Origin: Chloroflexota bacterium
Lineage (GTDB): Bacteria > Chloroflexota > Anaerolineae > Anaerolineales > UBA11579
DNA length: 17,310 nt
NCBI GenBank assembly: GCA_003250455.1
Contig: QKGK01000228.1
Coordinates: 1-17,310, forward strand
Reading direction: 5' to 3'
Positions 1-7,352 of the stretch are shown one piece after another. The notes under the pieces were generated by a model. The model was not told the origin of the DNA. It saw only the letters and a list, made by a program, of their open reading frames with translations, and ran no database searches. Position numbers and translations under genes: made by a program. Each line of letters starts with the position of its first letter. Position 1 is the first letter of the stretch.

Positions 1-41
1 AGAATCAGTATAAGGAGGACGAGCAAGAGTCGTTTTTTCAT
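1..41 (-). CDS. N-terminal fragment of a secreted or membrane protein (cut by window edge)
   Basis: Reading the minus strand from the ATG at 41-39 gives MKKRLLLVLLILI before the window ends. This is two lysines and an arginine followed by an uninterrupted hydrophobic run, the typical start of a signal peptide or N-terminal membrane anchor. The rest of the gene lies outside the window, so the function cannot be told. There is no Shine-Dalgarno sequence in front of the ATG, but a near-consensus promoter ends 8 bases upstream of it, which fits a leaderless or almost leaderless message. The gene would be divergent from radC. Only 13 codons are visible, so the call rests on the pairing of promoter and signal-peptide pattern. 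Confidence 0.6.
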   Translation of the reverse strand, partial: MKKRLLLVLLILI

Positions 42-49
42 CAGCAGGG

Positions 50-78
50 ACTATAACCTGTGTAATCTTGCATGTCAA
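50..78 (-). promoter_or_regulatory. Sigma70-type promoter for the minus-strand gene at the left edge
   Basis: On the minus strand the -35 is TTGACA (78-73), the spacer is exactly 17 bases, and the -10 is TATAGT (55-50). The expected start of transcription falls about 7 bases further on, at or within two bases of the ATG at 41. The eleven bases ending in the -10 (CAGGTTATAGT) recur in the proposed cydA promoter. Confidence 0.65.
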
Positions 79-191
79 TATCCCCTTATGAGGAGTTGAT
101 GAGTGTTTTGGAAGAGAGCCGTGGGAGCAGAGTGGGTGGTGCAGCTTAAAATCCAGCGTGGAAACTGGCATGGTTCCTGCAGAATGTTGAC

Positions 192-197
192 TATAAT
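192..197 (+). promoter_or_regulatory. Possible -10 element for radC
   Basis: TATAAT matches the -10 consensus and lies 35 bases before the radC ATG, leaving room for a short leader and the AGGAGG at 224-229. No good -35 hexamer sits at 16-18 bases upstream, so this is a weak call. Confidence 0.3.
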
Positions 198-232
198 AAT
201 CGTGGAACTCGTCCCCCAAAACAGGAGGTGCC

Positions 233-937
233 ATGCGGGAGCAGAAACCCACGTATCGGATCATGGATCTGGAAATATCGGAACGCCCACGGGAGCGGCT
301 GGCCCGTTTAGGGCCGCAAGCGCTTAACAATGCCGAATTGATTGGCATTTTGCTGCGGGTGGGCGTGGAAGGTGAGAATGCAGTGCAGATGGGGCAGCGT
401 ATACTGAACAATTTTGGCGGCATCCGCGGCCTGCACCGGGCAACTTTTGACCAGGTGGTGCAGGAACGCGGGATTGGAGAGGCCAAAGCCTCTACGATCA
501 AAGCGGCGATCGAGCTTGGCCGGCGGCTGTCCCTGGAAGCGCCCGAAGACCGCCCAACCATCGGCAGCCCGGCAGATGCCGCTGCGCTGGTGCAGTTCGA
601 GATGGAAGCCCTGGAAAAAGAGCATCTACGGGTGATCCTGCTGGATACCCGCAACCATGTAATGGAGATCTACGAGGTGTACCGGGGCTCTTTGAACGCT
701 TCGGTGGTGCGTGTGGCGGAGGTGTTCACCCCCGCTGTACGGCGCAATGCCGCCTCATTGATCGTGGTGCATAACCATCCCAGCGGTGACCCGACCCCCA
801 GCCCGGAAGACATCAACATCACCAGGGCGTTGGTGCAGGCCGGAAAATTATTGGAAATCGAAGTCCTTGACCATGTCATTATTGGACAGGGACGCTATAC
901 CTCGCTGAAAGAGCGAGGGCTTGGGTTTGGTAATTAA
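233..937 (+). CDS. radC: RadC family JAB1/MPN-domain protein
   Basis: The protein has 234 residues, close to the family's usual 220-230. The N-terminal part has the UPF0758/RadC layout with the RPRERL-like opening and a helix-hairpin-helix-like region near residues 60-105. The C-terminal JAB1/MPN domain carries the complete JAMM zinc motif: His180 and His182 in HNHPSGD, Ser190 and Asp193 with the expected spacing. The start is fixed by AGGAGG at 224-229, four bases before the ATG. Family members are named for DNA repair, but the cellular role is not settled and some act as antirestriction or mobile-element proteins. The next gene begins 7 bases after the stop, with its ribosome binding site between them, so the two are probably co-transcribed. 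Confidence 0.93.
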   Translation: MREQKPTYRIMDLEISERPRERLARLGPQALNNAELIGILLRVGVEGENAVQMGQRILNNFGGIRGLHRATFDQVVQERGIGEAKASTIKAAIELGRRLSLEAPEDRPTIGSPADAAALVQFEMEALEKEHLRVILLDTRNHVMEIYEVYRGSLNASVVRVAEVFTPAVRRNAASLIVVHNHPSGDPTPSPEDINITRALVQAGKLLEIEVLDHVIIGQGRYTSLKERGLGFGN

Positions 938-944
938 GGAAAAT

Positions 945-2633
945 ATGGCAAGATCACACAACCTTCTGCTCCCCAGGAGCGATTACTTCAAATGGGTGCG
1001 GGCTGCACAAAAATATGCCTTGCATTTCGGCGTAGGCATCACCCCGGATCCGGCAAAAGCGGGTGAGAAAGAAGTGGTTTCCGTGGTAGCGCTGCCCAAT
1101 GGATATCCGCTGGAGGGCGACATCACTGAGTGGCTGGGTGTCCGCTTCCCAGACTTGTTGTTGGATATGATCGAAGTTGGTACCCCGGAAAGACTTTCGG
1201 AAGTGTTGGCAGAAAGAGTAGCTTTAGACCAGCCATATCGCACGCTGGTTGGGGAAAAATCCAGCAGTGATGCTGTGACGCGATTTCCCCATGACCGGCT
1301 GTATTTGTTCTGGCCTACGGATTACCCCACCATTTTGCAGCCGTTTGGGGCCAATGCAGAGCTGTACGTGCAGTATGGCCTGCCGGGACACGAGGGGATT
1401 GATATCCGCGCCCCACACGGCACCAATATCTACGCCTGCGCCGATGGCGAGGTCTATCTGGTGGAGGACGGGCATAACCAACACAATTATGGCGTGCAGG
1501 TGCGCATCCGTCATGCGCAGGGCTACCGCACGATCTACGCCCACCTGGATGAGGTGCTGGTCTCAGTTGGCGATCACGTCAACGCGCGCCAGCTGATCGG
1601 ACGGGCGGATTCCACCGGGAACTCGACCGGAAACCATCTGCACCTGACCCTGAAAAAAGATAATGCCACCGCCGAAAGCATCACCGATTATCCGCTGGAC
1701 ATCATTGACCCCACGCCGTACCTGGTCTACAAGCACCAGGAAGCCGCGGTGCTGGCAGCCCTGGGGATAACGAAAGATACCGGTTCCCTGGATAGTTATC
1801 CATGGACACAGCCCTGCCTGGTGGGGGTCAACAGCCGGGAGGGCGGCTCGATGCAGGAAGTGGATTATCGGATTATTACGGATGCAAACATCGAGGCGGT
1901 TAAAATCTCTGCCCAGACGCCTGCTGCCACGATCACACAGCTGCGCCGCATCAACCCGGATATGTTCATCCTGGCGGGGATGCAGCCGTCCGATCCAGCG
2001 GCAGTGCTTTCTCCGCAGGCATGGGTGAACGAACTGCACAGCGCCTTCCTCACTTTTTACAACCTGGGCATCCGCTATTTTCAGATCCATGAAATGCCCA
2101 ACCTGGGGCAGTTTGGCTGGCGCAAGTCGTGGTCATCGGGTGAGAGCTTTGGCAACTGGTGGCTGCGGGTTGCAGATATCCTCAAGCGGGATTTCCCGGA
2201 AGCGCGCCTGGGGTTTCCCGGGGTATCGTCTGGCGGGCACGTGCCTGGTCAGCGTCTGGATGCAGGCGTATTTTTGGATGGAGCGGATCGGGCCATGTTC
2301 CAGGCGGACTGGTTGGGGGTGAACTGCTTTTGGAACAGCGAAGCAGAAATGAACACCAGTACACACGGCAGGTTTTACGAATTTTTGCGGGAACGGTATC
2401 CCAATAAGCTGCTGTTCATCACCGGATTCGGCAATACCAACGCCTATACCAACCCGGTGGTGAAAGGCCGGGAGTATGTGAAGTATTACCAGCAACTGCG
2501 CACAACACCTGGGGTCGGCGCAGCCTTTGCTCAGGTGATCTCCTCGGCAAGCCGTTACCCATCGATGGTATGGCGCTCAGAAGCCGGGGTTGCAAATGCG
2601 ATTGCCGCGCAAGTGGGGAGACGCGAAATATAA
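945..2633 (+). CDS. M23 peptidase domain fused to a degenerate glycosidase-like (TIM barrel) domain
   Basis: I chose the ATG at 945 (562 residues) because AAGGA sits at 936-940; an in-frame TTG at 921 lies inside radC and lacks such a site. Residues about 130-245 form an M23/LytM metalloendopeptidase domain with zinc ligands His149 and Asp153 (GHEGID), His200 (YAHLD) and the His231-x-His233 pair (NHLHL), so it should be active on peptide cross-links of cell wall or a similar substrate. Residues about 300-555 resemble a clan GH-A barrel: IHEMPN (382 is His, 383 Glu) stands where such enzymes have NEP, and FITGFGN (Gly494) where they have the ITEFG nucleophile. Both catalytic glutamates therefore seem lost, leaving a likely carbohydrate-binding or scaffold domain. 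No signal peptide or membrane segment is visible, which is odd for a wall enzyme. The barrel assignment is an inference from short motifs. Confidence 0.8.
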   Translation: MARSHNLLLPRSDYFKWVRAAQKYALHFGVGITPDPAKAGEKEVVSVVALPNGYPLEGDITEWLGVRFPDLLLDMIEVGTPERLSEVLAERVALDQPYRTLVGEKSSSDAVTRFPHDRLYLFWPTDYPTILQPFGANAELYVQYGLPGHEGIDIRAPHGTNIYACADGEVYLVEDGHNQHNYGVQVRIRHAQGYRTIYAHLDEVLVSVGDHVNARQLIGRADSTGNSTGNHLHLTLKKDNATAESITDYPLDIIDPTPYLVYKHQEAAVLAALGITKDTGSLDSYPWTQPCLVGVNSREGGSMQEVDYRIITDANIEAVKISAQTPAATITQLRRINPDMFILAGMQPSDPAAVLSPQAWVNELHSAFLTFYNLGIRYFQIHEMPNLGQFGWRKSWSSGESFGNWWLRVADILKRDFPEARLGFPGVSSGGHVPGQRLDAGVFLDGADRAMFQADWLGVNCFWNSEAEMNTSTHGRFYEFLRERYPNKLLFITGFGNTNAYTNPVVKGREYVKYYQQLRTTPGVGAAFAQVISSASRYPSMVWRSEAGVANAIAAQVGRREI

Positions 2634-2643
2634 AGGGGGAAGG

Positions 2644-2940
2644 TCAGGCTGTCCAGCGCACCTCAAATTCGGAAAATTCTCCCGTAGCGGGAAGCCAGTC
2701 CGTATCGATTTTGGTTACCCCCGAAGGACCAGGGCCGCGCTGTAAATCCCGTAGAAACAATTCCAATTGATGTCGTTCGCCTTCGGCAACCGTTTCCACG
2801 GTGCCGTTGAAGCGGTTGCGCACCCATCCAACCAGTCCAATACGTTTGGCGCTGTTAAAGGTATAGGCGCGGAACCCCACGCCCTGTACCCGCCCGTGGA
2901 CGGTGGCGTGCAGTCTGACAGGTGAACTGGATTCATCCAT
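2644..2940 (-). CDS. acyP: Acylphosphatase
   Basis: This is a 98-residue protein, the usual size for the family, which hydrolyses acyl phosphates such as carbamoyl or acetyl phosphate in the cytoplasm. The signature GRVQGVGFR holds the catalytic Arg24, and GWVRN holds the catalytic Asn42. The start is the ATG at 2940, with AAGGA six bases before it; an in-frame TTG at 2946 lies closer to that site and is less likely. It is the last gene of the minus-strand operon, 18 bases after the metallopeptidase stop. It ends 10 bases from the end of the convergent M23 gene, and no clear terminator hairpin is seen between them. Confidence 0.93.
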   Translation of the reverse strand: MDESSSPVRLHATVHGRVQGVGFRAYTFNSAKRIGLVGWVRNRFNGTVETVAEGERHQLELFLRDLQRGPGPSGVTKIDTDWLPATGEFSEFEVRWTA

Positions 2941-2958
2941 AGTCAATCCTTTGTTGGG

Positions 2959-4191
2959 TTAGTTGTTGGCAGGATTGGTGGCGTTTGGATTTTTACGGTT
3001 GTTTTGCAGAATGATGACCCCGGTTGGCAGCGCCAGCAGCAATACCAGCAACACCAGCCAGGCGGCAGCTTCGGTGCTTAATCCGTTTGCCTGGGTGGTG
3101 TCCAGGGTGGCAGTTTCCCAGTTTGCTTGCAGGGTTTGCAGGTCAGTCCCTAGTGCGGTACTTACACCGTTTTCGCAGGTATGGCCGGAAGTGTAGGCTT
3201 CAAGCAGGGATTCCAGGCCGATCTTGCCGTAATTGGTGAACAGGTAGCGGGTGAAAGAATCCACCTGGGCGTAAGCCAGGGCGGCCTGGTCGGAGGATGT
3301 TGGGAAGCTCTGGCACAGTTTTTCAAAAGGGATGATCTCCTGGTTATCCCAACCCGCCTGCAAAATCGGTTGATATTCGCTGCTGGTATGCTGCTCAGCC
3401 AGGGATGCCAGCCCCTCACTAAACCATGAGGGAAGGTTGGCGTAGTTTTCCTGCATCGCAAGGTATAGCTGAACATGGACGATCTCGTGTGGAATCTGCC
3501 GCTTCACCTCGAGGGCCTGGTCGAACCCCGCAGGAATGGAGGCCAGGATGATGCCTTCTATCGGATCGGCGTGGCCGCCCACCCAGCGGGCGTTGGTCAG
3601 GTCGAGGGCGCTTTGTAATGCAGATGTGGTCGGGTACAGGTAGATCCTCAGGGTCTCCGGGGTGGGGAGATCAATATATTGGTTGAATTGATCAAAATGG
3701 TTGTAGATGGCATCTTTCACCGACTGACCAAAAGCCAGGTCTCCCTCCACCCAATAAACACTGTATCCATCGGCATCATCCAGGGACTGCCAGGTATAGC
3801 GGTTGTCGGCATAGGTAAAAGTGGCTTTCTCACTTTGGATTTGTGTGCCGTTTTCAGTGGAAGCTGTGAACCAATATTCGATCATCGTGAAGGGGGCAAA
3901 ATGGTCTTTGGCTTCGATCTCATAGGTTTTGGAAATGTTGCCGAAGAGGTCAGCATCCACTTCCAGCACGATGCTGCTTCCACCTTCTGGCTGCCTGAGG
4001 GTCAGGTTGATGGCATCCACCGGATTCTCTGTGGTGATGGTAGCAGAAAAGGTGAAGGATTCTCCAAACTGGTATTCCACGCCCAGATCGCTGAAGGCGG
4101 TGCTATTTTCCGTTTGTGCCCTGGATGAAAGGGCAATGAAGAAAAAAGCAAACAGCGTTAGCGCGGTGACGTGAAATAACCGGCGAAACAT
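2959..4191 (-). CDS. Membrane-anchored gluzincin-type metallopeptidase (peptidase MA-like)
   Basis: The protein has 410 residues from the ATG at 4191. That start has AGGAGG nine bases upstream; an ATG at 4200 overlaps the preceding stop as ATGA but touches the same site directly, so it is less likely. Residues 1-26 are a signal peptide (FRRLFHV, then a hydrophobic stretch ending near SRAQ). Residues about 30-135 look like an extracellular beta-sandwich domain. The zinc motif is HEIVH (His235, Glu236, His239), with the third ligand Glu259 in FSEGLASLAE, the arrangement of the peptidase MA family. A hydrophobic C-terminal segment (AAAWLVLLVLLLALP...) followed by basic residues anchors the protein with its catalytic domain outside. 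The substrate is unknown. It lies in an operon with a site-2 protease, so a role in proteolysis at the cell surface is possible but unproven. Confidence 0.8.
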   Translation of the reverse strand: MFRRLFHVTALTLFAFFFIALSSRAQTENSTAFSDLGVEYQFGESFTFSATITTENPVDAINLTLRQPEGGSSIVLEVDADLFGNISKTYEIEAKDHFAPFTMIEYWFTASTENGTQIQSEKATFTYADNRYTWQSLDDADGYSVYWVEGDLAFGQSVKDAIYNHFDQFNQYIDLPTPETLRIYLYPTTSALQSALDLTNARWVGGHADPIEGIILASIPAGFDQALEVKRQIPHEIVHVQLYLAMQENYANLPSWFSEGLASLAEQHTSSEYQPILQAGWDNQEIIPFEKLCQSFPTSSDQAALAYAQVDSFTRYLFTNYGKIGLESLLEAYTSGHTCENGVSTALGTDLQTLQANWETATLDTTQANGLSTEAAAWLVLLVLLLALPTGVIILQNNRKNPNATNPANN

Positions 4192-4196
4192 TGAAA

Positions 4197-5111
4197 TCAT
4201 CCTCCTCCCAGGTATGCAATCAGCGGGGTGAGCGTGAAGGGGCTTACCAGGGTGGTGACGGTGATAATTGCCGAGACCAACGCCGGGGAAGCATCAAATT
4301 CGGTTGCCAGAATGGTGGTCATGACTGCTGTAGGCGTGGATGCTTCGGTCACACTGGCTTGCAAAGCCGGCCCTTCCAGTTTGAACGGGACACTTAATGC
4401 GATGGCGATCAAGGGGGCGATCAGCATGCGGGTGACAGTGGCGATGGCAATGCTGCGCTTGTATTCCCCAAAATTGACCTCTCCCAATTGCATTCCCAAA
4501 AGCAGCAGCATGGCAGGAATGGCGGCGTTTCCCAATAGGGTGACCGAGCGTTCCAGCGGTACCGGCAGCTGCCATGCGGTTTGTTGGAAGATCACAGCAA
4601 GTACCAGGGCATACAAGGTGGGGTATTTCAATAAATTGAGCAGGGAATCTTTCAGGTTTGCTTCTCCCATGGAAGCAATTGCCACTCCTAAAGTGTAGAC
4701 CAGCAATGAGGAAGTGACATAGTATATGCTGGCATAAGACAGTGCCTCCTCGCCGAAGGCAAATTGATTCAATGAGAGGCCGTAATTGCCTGCATTCGTG
4801 AGCAAGGCAGTTAGCACAATGGCGATGGTCACTTTTCGATCCAATTTAAACAATCTTGCCAGGATGAAACCGGTCAGCCCGGCCAGTATGTTGACGGTCA
4901 GGGCGAATCCGATGATCAGCAGAATTGAATCCCGGTCGAGCTTGCTGTTTGCCACCAGGATAAAGACCAGTGCCGGGCTAAAAAGGTAAAATGTGATCCG
5001 GGAAATAGGTTTGGGATCGAGATGCTGGGTCTTTGCCAGCAGAAAACCCAGTCCAGCAACGATCATGATGGGGAATATGTTGGCGCTGAATAATGTCAGT
5101 AGGTTTTGCAC
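4197..5111 (-). CDS. AEC-family (auxin efflux carrier-like) permease
   Basis: The protein has 304 residues with about ten hydrophobic segments and almost no soluble parts, as in bacterial AEC transporters, which export or exchange small organic acids or similar solutes. The motif NAGNYGLSL near residue 105 is the unwound-helix signature of the family, and the second half carries the inverted repeat of the fold. The start is GTG at 5111, three bases from the TAA of the HEAT-repeat gene, with GGAAG seven bases upstream inside that gene's last codons; translational coupling is likely. Its stop region holds the AGGAGG used by the next gene. The substrate cannot be told from the sequence. Confidence 0.85.
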   Translation of the reverse strand: MQNLLTLFSANIFPIMIVAGLGFLLAKTQHLDPKPISRITFYLFSPALVFILVANSKLDRDSILLIIGFALTVNILAGLTGFILARLFKLDRKVTIAIVLTALLTNAGNYGLSLNQFAFGEEALSYASIYYVTSSLLVYTLGVAIASMGEANLKDSLLNLLKYPTLYALVLAVIFQQTAWQLPVPLERSVTLLGNAAIPAMLLLLGMQLGEVNFGEYKRSIAIATVTRMLIAPLIAIALSVPFKLEGPALQASVTEASTPTAVMTTILATEFDASPALVSAIITVTTLVSPFTLTPLIAYLGGG

Positions 5112-5113
5112 GA

Positions 5114-6130
5114 TTATTCTTCCAGGTCTTCCTCATCTTCCTCACCGATCATCAATTCAAGGTCCTCTTCTGAAAGGTTCAGGAAGTCAAATTCCAGGGC
5201 GGCATCCGAAACATCGAGGTTATCCAATGCTTCTTCGAGGAAATCCATTTCTTCTTCATCTTTACTGATCTTCAACAATTCTTCCAATGCAGCGCGGGCA
5301 TCCATCCCGCCGATCTCAGAAAGTGACCAGATAGCTGCCTGGCGCACATCATCTTCCGGGTCGTCAATCATTTGCAGGAGGTGCGGGACAGTCTCCTGAG
5401 CAGCCAGCAGGCCGGCAGCCTGGGCAGCTTCCAGGCGGATTTGGCTGCTTTCGTGGGATAGGTTTTCAATTACCTGGGGCACCCATTGGTTGTGGGCAGA
5501 GCGGCCAATCGCAATCATGGCACTGAGGAGCCAGTCTTCCCGGTTTTTGGAATATGCTTCTTCAATGAGCGCTGAAACCCGGTGATCCGTCGCGAATCCA
5601 ACCGCTTCCAATGCTTTTCGGCGAATTGCTTCGGGCTGGCTGCCGGAAACAGTTTCGATCAGCAAGTTTTTAATTTCTTCATAGAGCGATTCTTTGATCT
5701 CTTCCATTTCACCGAGGTAGATGTATTTCCCCAATCCGCTGGCAGCCTGGGCGCGTACATCGTTATCCGGATCGGTTTGCAATATTTGCATGAAGACTTT
5801 ACCTAATGCGGGTTCTTCGTTTTCCCATAACCCGCGGATGGAGATCAAACGGCAGTGGGGGGTTGTGTCCTGCAAGCCCAACTTGAAGACCTCATCAAAA
5901 TCCACCAGGTAGTTGCCATCGGCCAGGGATTCCAGGTCTTCCAGCAGACGCTGCCGCCGGACGGAAGGGATTTGCGGCCAGGTTTCTGCCATTTGCTCTA
6001 GTTCCGAACCTTCCAGGTCAGAAAGCCGGTAAAGCAGCTTGGGCGGGAAGGTGGCTTCCATATCCAGCAGGGCAGAGATTACTTCTCCAAAGGGGGCTAC
6101 TTTTTCGGGAGTGTCATTTTCAAAATCCAT
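5114..6130 (-). CDS. HEAT-repeat protein with acidic tail
   Basis: The protein has 338 residues without signal peptide or membrane segment. From about residue 60 to 300 it is a series of roughly six paired-helix repeats with the typical HEAT pattern of Asp-x-x-Val-Arg-x-x-Ala (DNDVRAQAA, EDDVRQAAI, SQIRLEAAQAA). The last 25 residues are very acidic (EEDEEDLEE). Such proteins serve as adaptor or scaffold surfaces and no catalytic residues are seen. The ATG at 6130 has TGGAG six bases upstream and follows the protease stop by 15 bases. Its position between a site-2 protease and a permease suggests a cytoplasmic partner of a membrane process, but nothing in the sequence names the partner. Confidence 0.85.
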   Translation of the reverse strand: MDFENDTPEKVAPFGEVISALLDMEATFPPKLLYRLSDLEGSELEQMAETWPQIPSVRRQRLLEDLESLADGNYLVDFDEVFKLGLQDTTPHCRLISIRGLWENEEPALGKVFMQILQTDPDNDVRAQAASGLGKYIYLGEMEEIKESLYEEIKNLLIETVSGSQPEAIRRKALEAVGFATDHRVSALIEEAYSKNREDWLLSAMIAIGRSAHNQWVPQVIENLSHESSQIRLEAAQAAGLLAAQETVPHLLQMIDDPEDDVRQAAIWSLSEIGGMDARAALEELLKISKDEEEMDFLEEALDNLDVSDAALEFDFLNLSEEDLELMIGEEDEEDLEE

Positions 6131-6145
6131 GTGCTTCTCCAGCCT

Positions 6146-7189
6146 TTACGGCGTTGGGGTCATTGTCAGATCGATTAAATCTATCGCCGGATTGACAAAA
6201 TCCTGCACGTTGACATACACCATCAGCAGCATCGCGAGACCGAAACTGACCATGTTCAGCACATAGTAAACGTTCATGGGGACCCGGCGCTTGAACAGCA
6301 GTTCCGGCAGGGCCAGCAGGATTTTCCCGCCATCGAAGAAGGGGATCGGCAGCAGGTTGATCACGCCCAGGGAGAACGAAACTGAGGCGATGAACCACAG
6401 CGTATTGGAACCGGCAGCGACATCCGATTGGGTGGCATCCATATCCTGGGCGAGCTGGTAGCCATCGAACATGCCTTTCAGCCCGACCAGCCGGAAGGGG
6501 ACATTGGCAATCTGCTGCACCTGATAGACCAGAAAAGAAACGCTCTCCTGAACCGATTGGCCAATGGTTAGAGGTGAGAACAGCGAAATTCCAACCGGCC
6601 CTTCGACCAGCGGGTCATAATCCACCCGTGGTACCAGGGTGGTCGAACTGGTCTGGCCATCTCGTTGGAAGGTGACCTGGATTTCGACGCCCTTATTTTC
6701 GGCGATGATCGATTGTATCTGTTCGATGGTGGTAATTTCGGTTCCGTTGATGGCTGTAATATAATCTTCGGGGAGCAGACCTGCCTCAGCAGCAGGGGAA
6801 TTGTCATCTACCCCCACGATGAGGACATGTTCGAGTTTGTTGCCGATCTGGTAGTAGGCGAATGCCAACAGCAGGATAGCGGCGACAATATTGGTAAACG
6901 ACCCGGCCAGCAGCATGAAAATGCGCTTCCAGGGTGTGGCGGCCAGCATTGCGTCCGGAATTTCCTGATCTCCCGGGCGTTCTGTGGGACGGACAAACCC
7001 CCCAAAGGGCAGCCAGTTGAGCGTGAATTCCGTCCCTCCGGCTTTGAAAAGGGTCATAATACGGGGAGGAAAACCGATTCCAAATTCCTGAACCGGGATA
7101 CCGACAATTTTAGCTGCAAGAAAATGTCCTAGCTCGTGGATCAGGATCAGCGAGGCAAGGACAAAGACAAACTCAAGAACTGGAAGCAT
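6146..7189 (-). CDS. rseP: RIP metalloprotease (site-2 protease, RseP/RasP-like)
   Basis: This is a membrane-embedded zinc protease that cuts transmembrane substrates such as anti-sigma factors or leftover signal peptides. The catalytic motif HELGH (His18, Glu19, His22) lies in the first membrane segment. The second conserved motif NLLPIPFFDGG (Asn278 to Asp286) supplies the third zinc ligand. A single PDZ domain spans roughly residues 115-190 (GLLPEDYITAINGTEI). The length of 347 residues fits the single-PDZ group. I chose the ATG at 7189 because GGAG sits seven bases upstream; an in-frame TTG at 7228 would add 13 residues but has no such site. It is the first gene of a five-gene operon and lies next to mvaD, whereas in many bacteria this gene sits beside dxr of the alternative isoprenoid pathway. 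The natural substrate is unknown. Confidence 0.93.
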   Translation of the reverse strand: MLPVLEFVFVLASLILIHELGHFLAAKIVGIPVQEFGIGFPPRIMTLFKAGGTEFTLNWLPFGGFVRPTERPGDQEIPDAMLAATPWKRIFMLLAGSFTNIVAAILLLAFAYYQIGNKLEHVLIVGVDDNSPAAEAGLLPEDYITAINGTEITTIEQIQSIIAENKGVEIQVTFQRDGQTSSTTLVPRVDYDPLVEGPVGISLFSPLTIGQSVQESVSFLVYQVQQIANVPFRLVGLKGMFDGYQLAQDMDATQSDVAAGSNTLWFIASVSFSLGVINLLPIPFFDGGKILLALPELLFKRRVPMNVYYVLNMVSFGLAMLLMVYVNVQDFVNPAIDLIDLTMTPTP

Positions 7190-7286
7190 GTAGTTTCTCC
7201 AAAAACACCATGGTGGTTGTTCCACCAACTTGTAAGAAAAGGTTACTTATTCCTGATTCAAACGAAGGTGGTGAAATCTTCCATAG

Positions 7287-7292
7287 ATTATA
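7287..7292 (-). promoter_or_regulatory. Likely -10 element of the protease operon
   Basis: On the minus strand TATAAT is a perfect -10 hexamer about 97 bases before the chosen rseP start. No convincing -35 is seen at 16-18 bases. The leader that would follow contains TGGTGG-N5-CCACCA (7212-7228 on the plus strand), a short stem just before the ribosome binding site. Confidence 0.4.
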
Positions 7293-7352
7293 ACTGTTTC
7301 TGATAGGGTTAGTGTAGATAAGGCGTTAATATTTTCTTAGAGACCAGTGGGT

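Noticed and set aside
103..327. 74-codon plus-strand frame before radC
   Set aside because: It starts without a ribosome binding site and overlaps radC in another frame; its codons show no recognisable protein.
3679..4128. 149-codon plus-strand frame
   Set aside because: Antisense to the signal-peptide metallopeptidase, whose motifs and ribosome binding site are convincing.
7212..7228. TGGTGG-N5-CCACCA as a riboswitch or attenuator in the protease leader
   Set aside because: The stem is only six bases, with no alternative pairing or T-run visible; it is noted under the promoter entry only.
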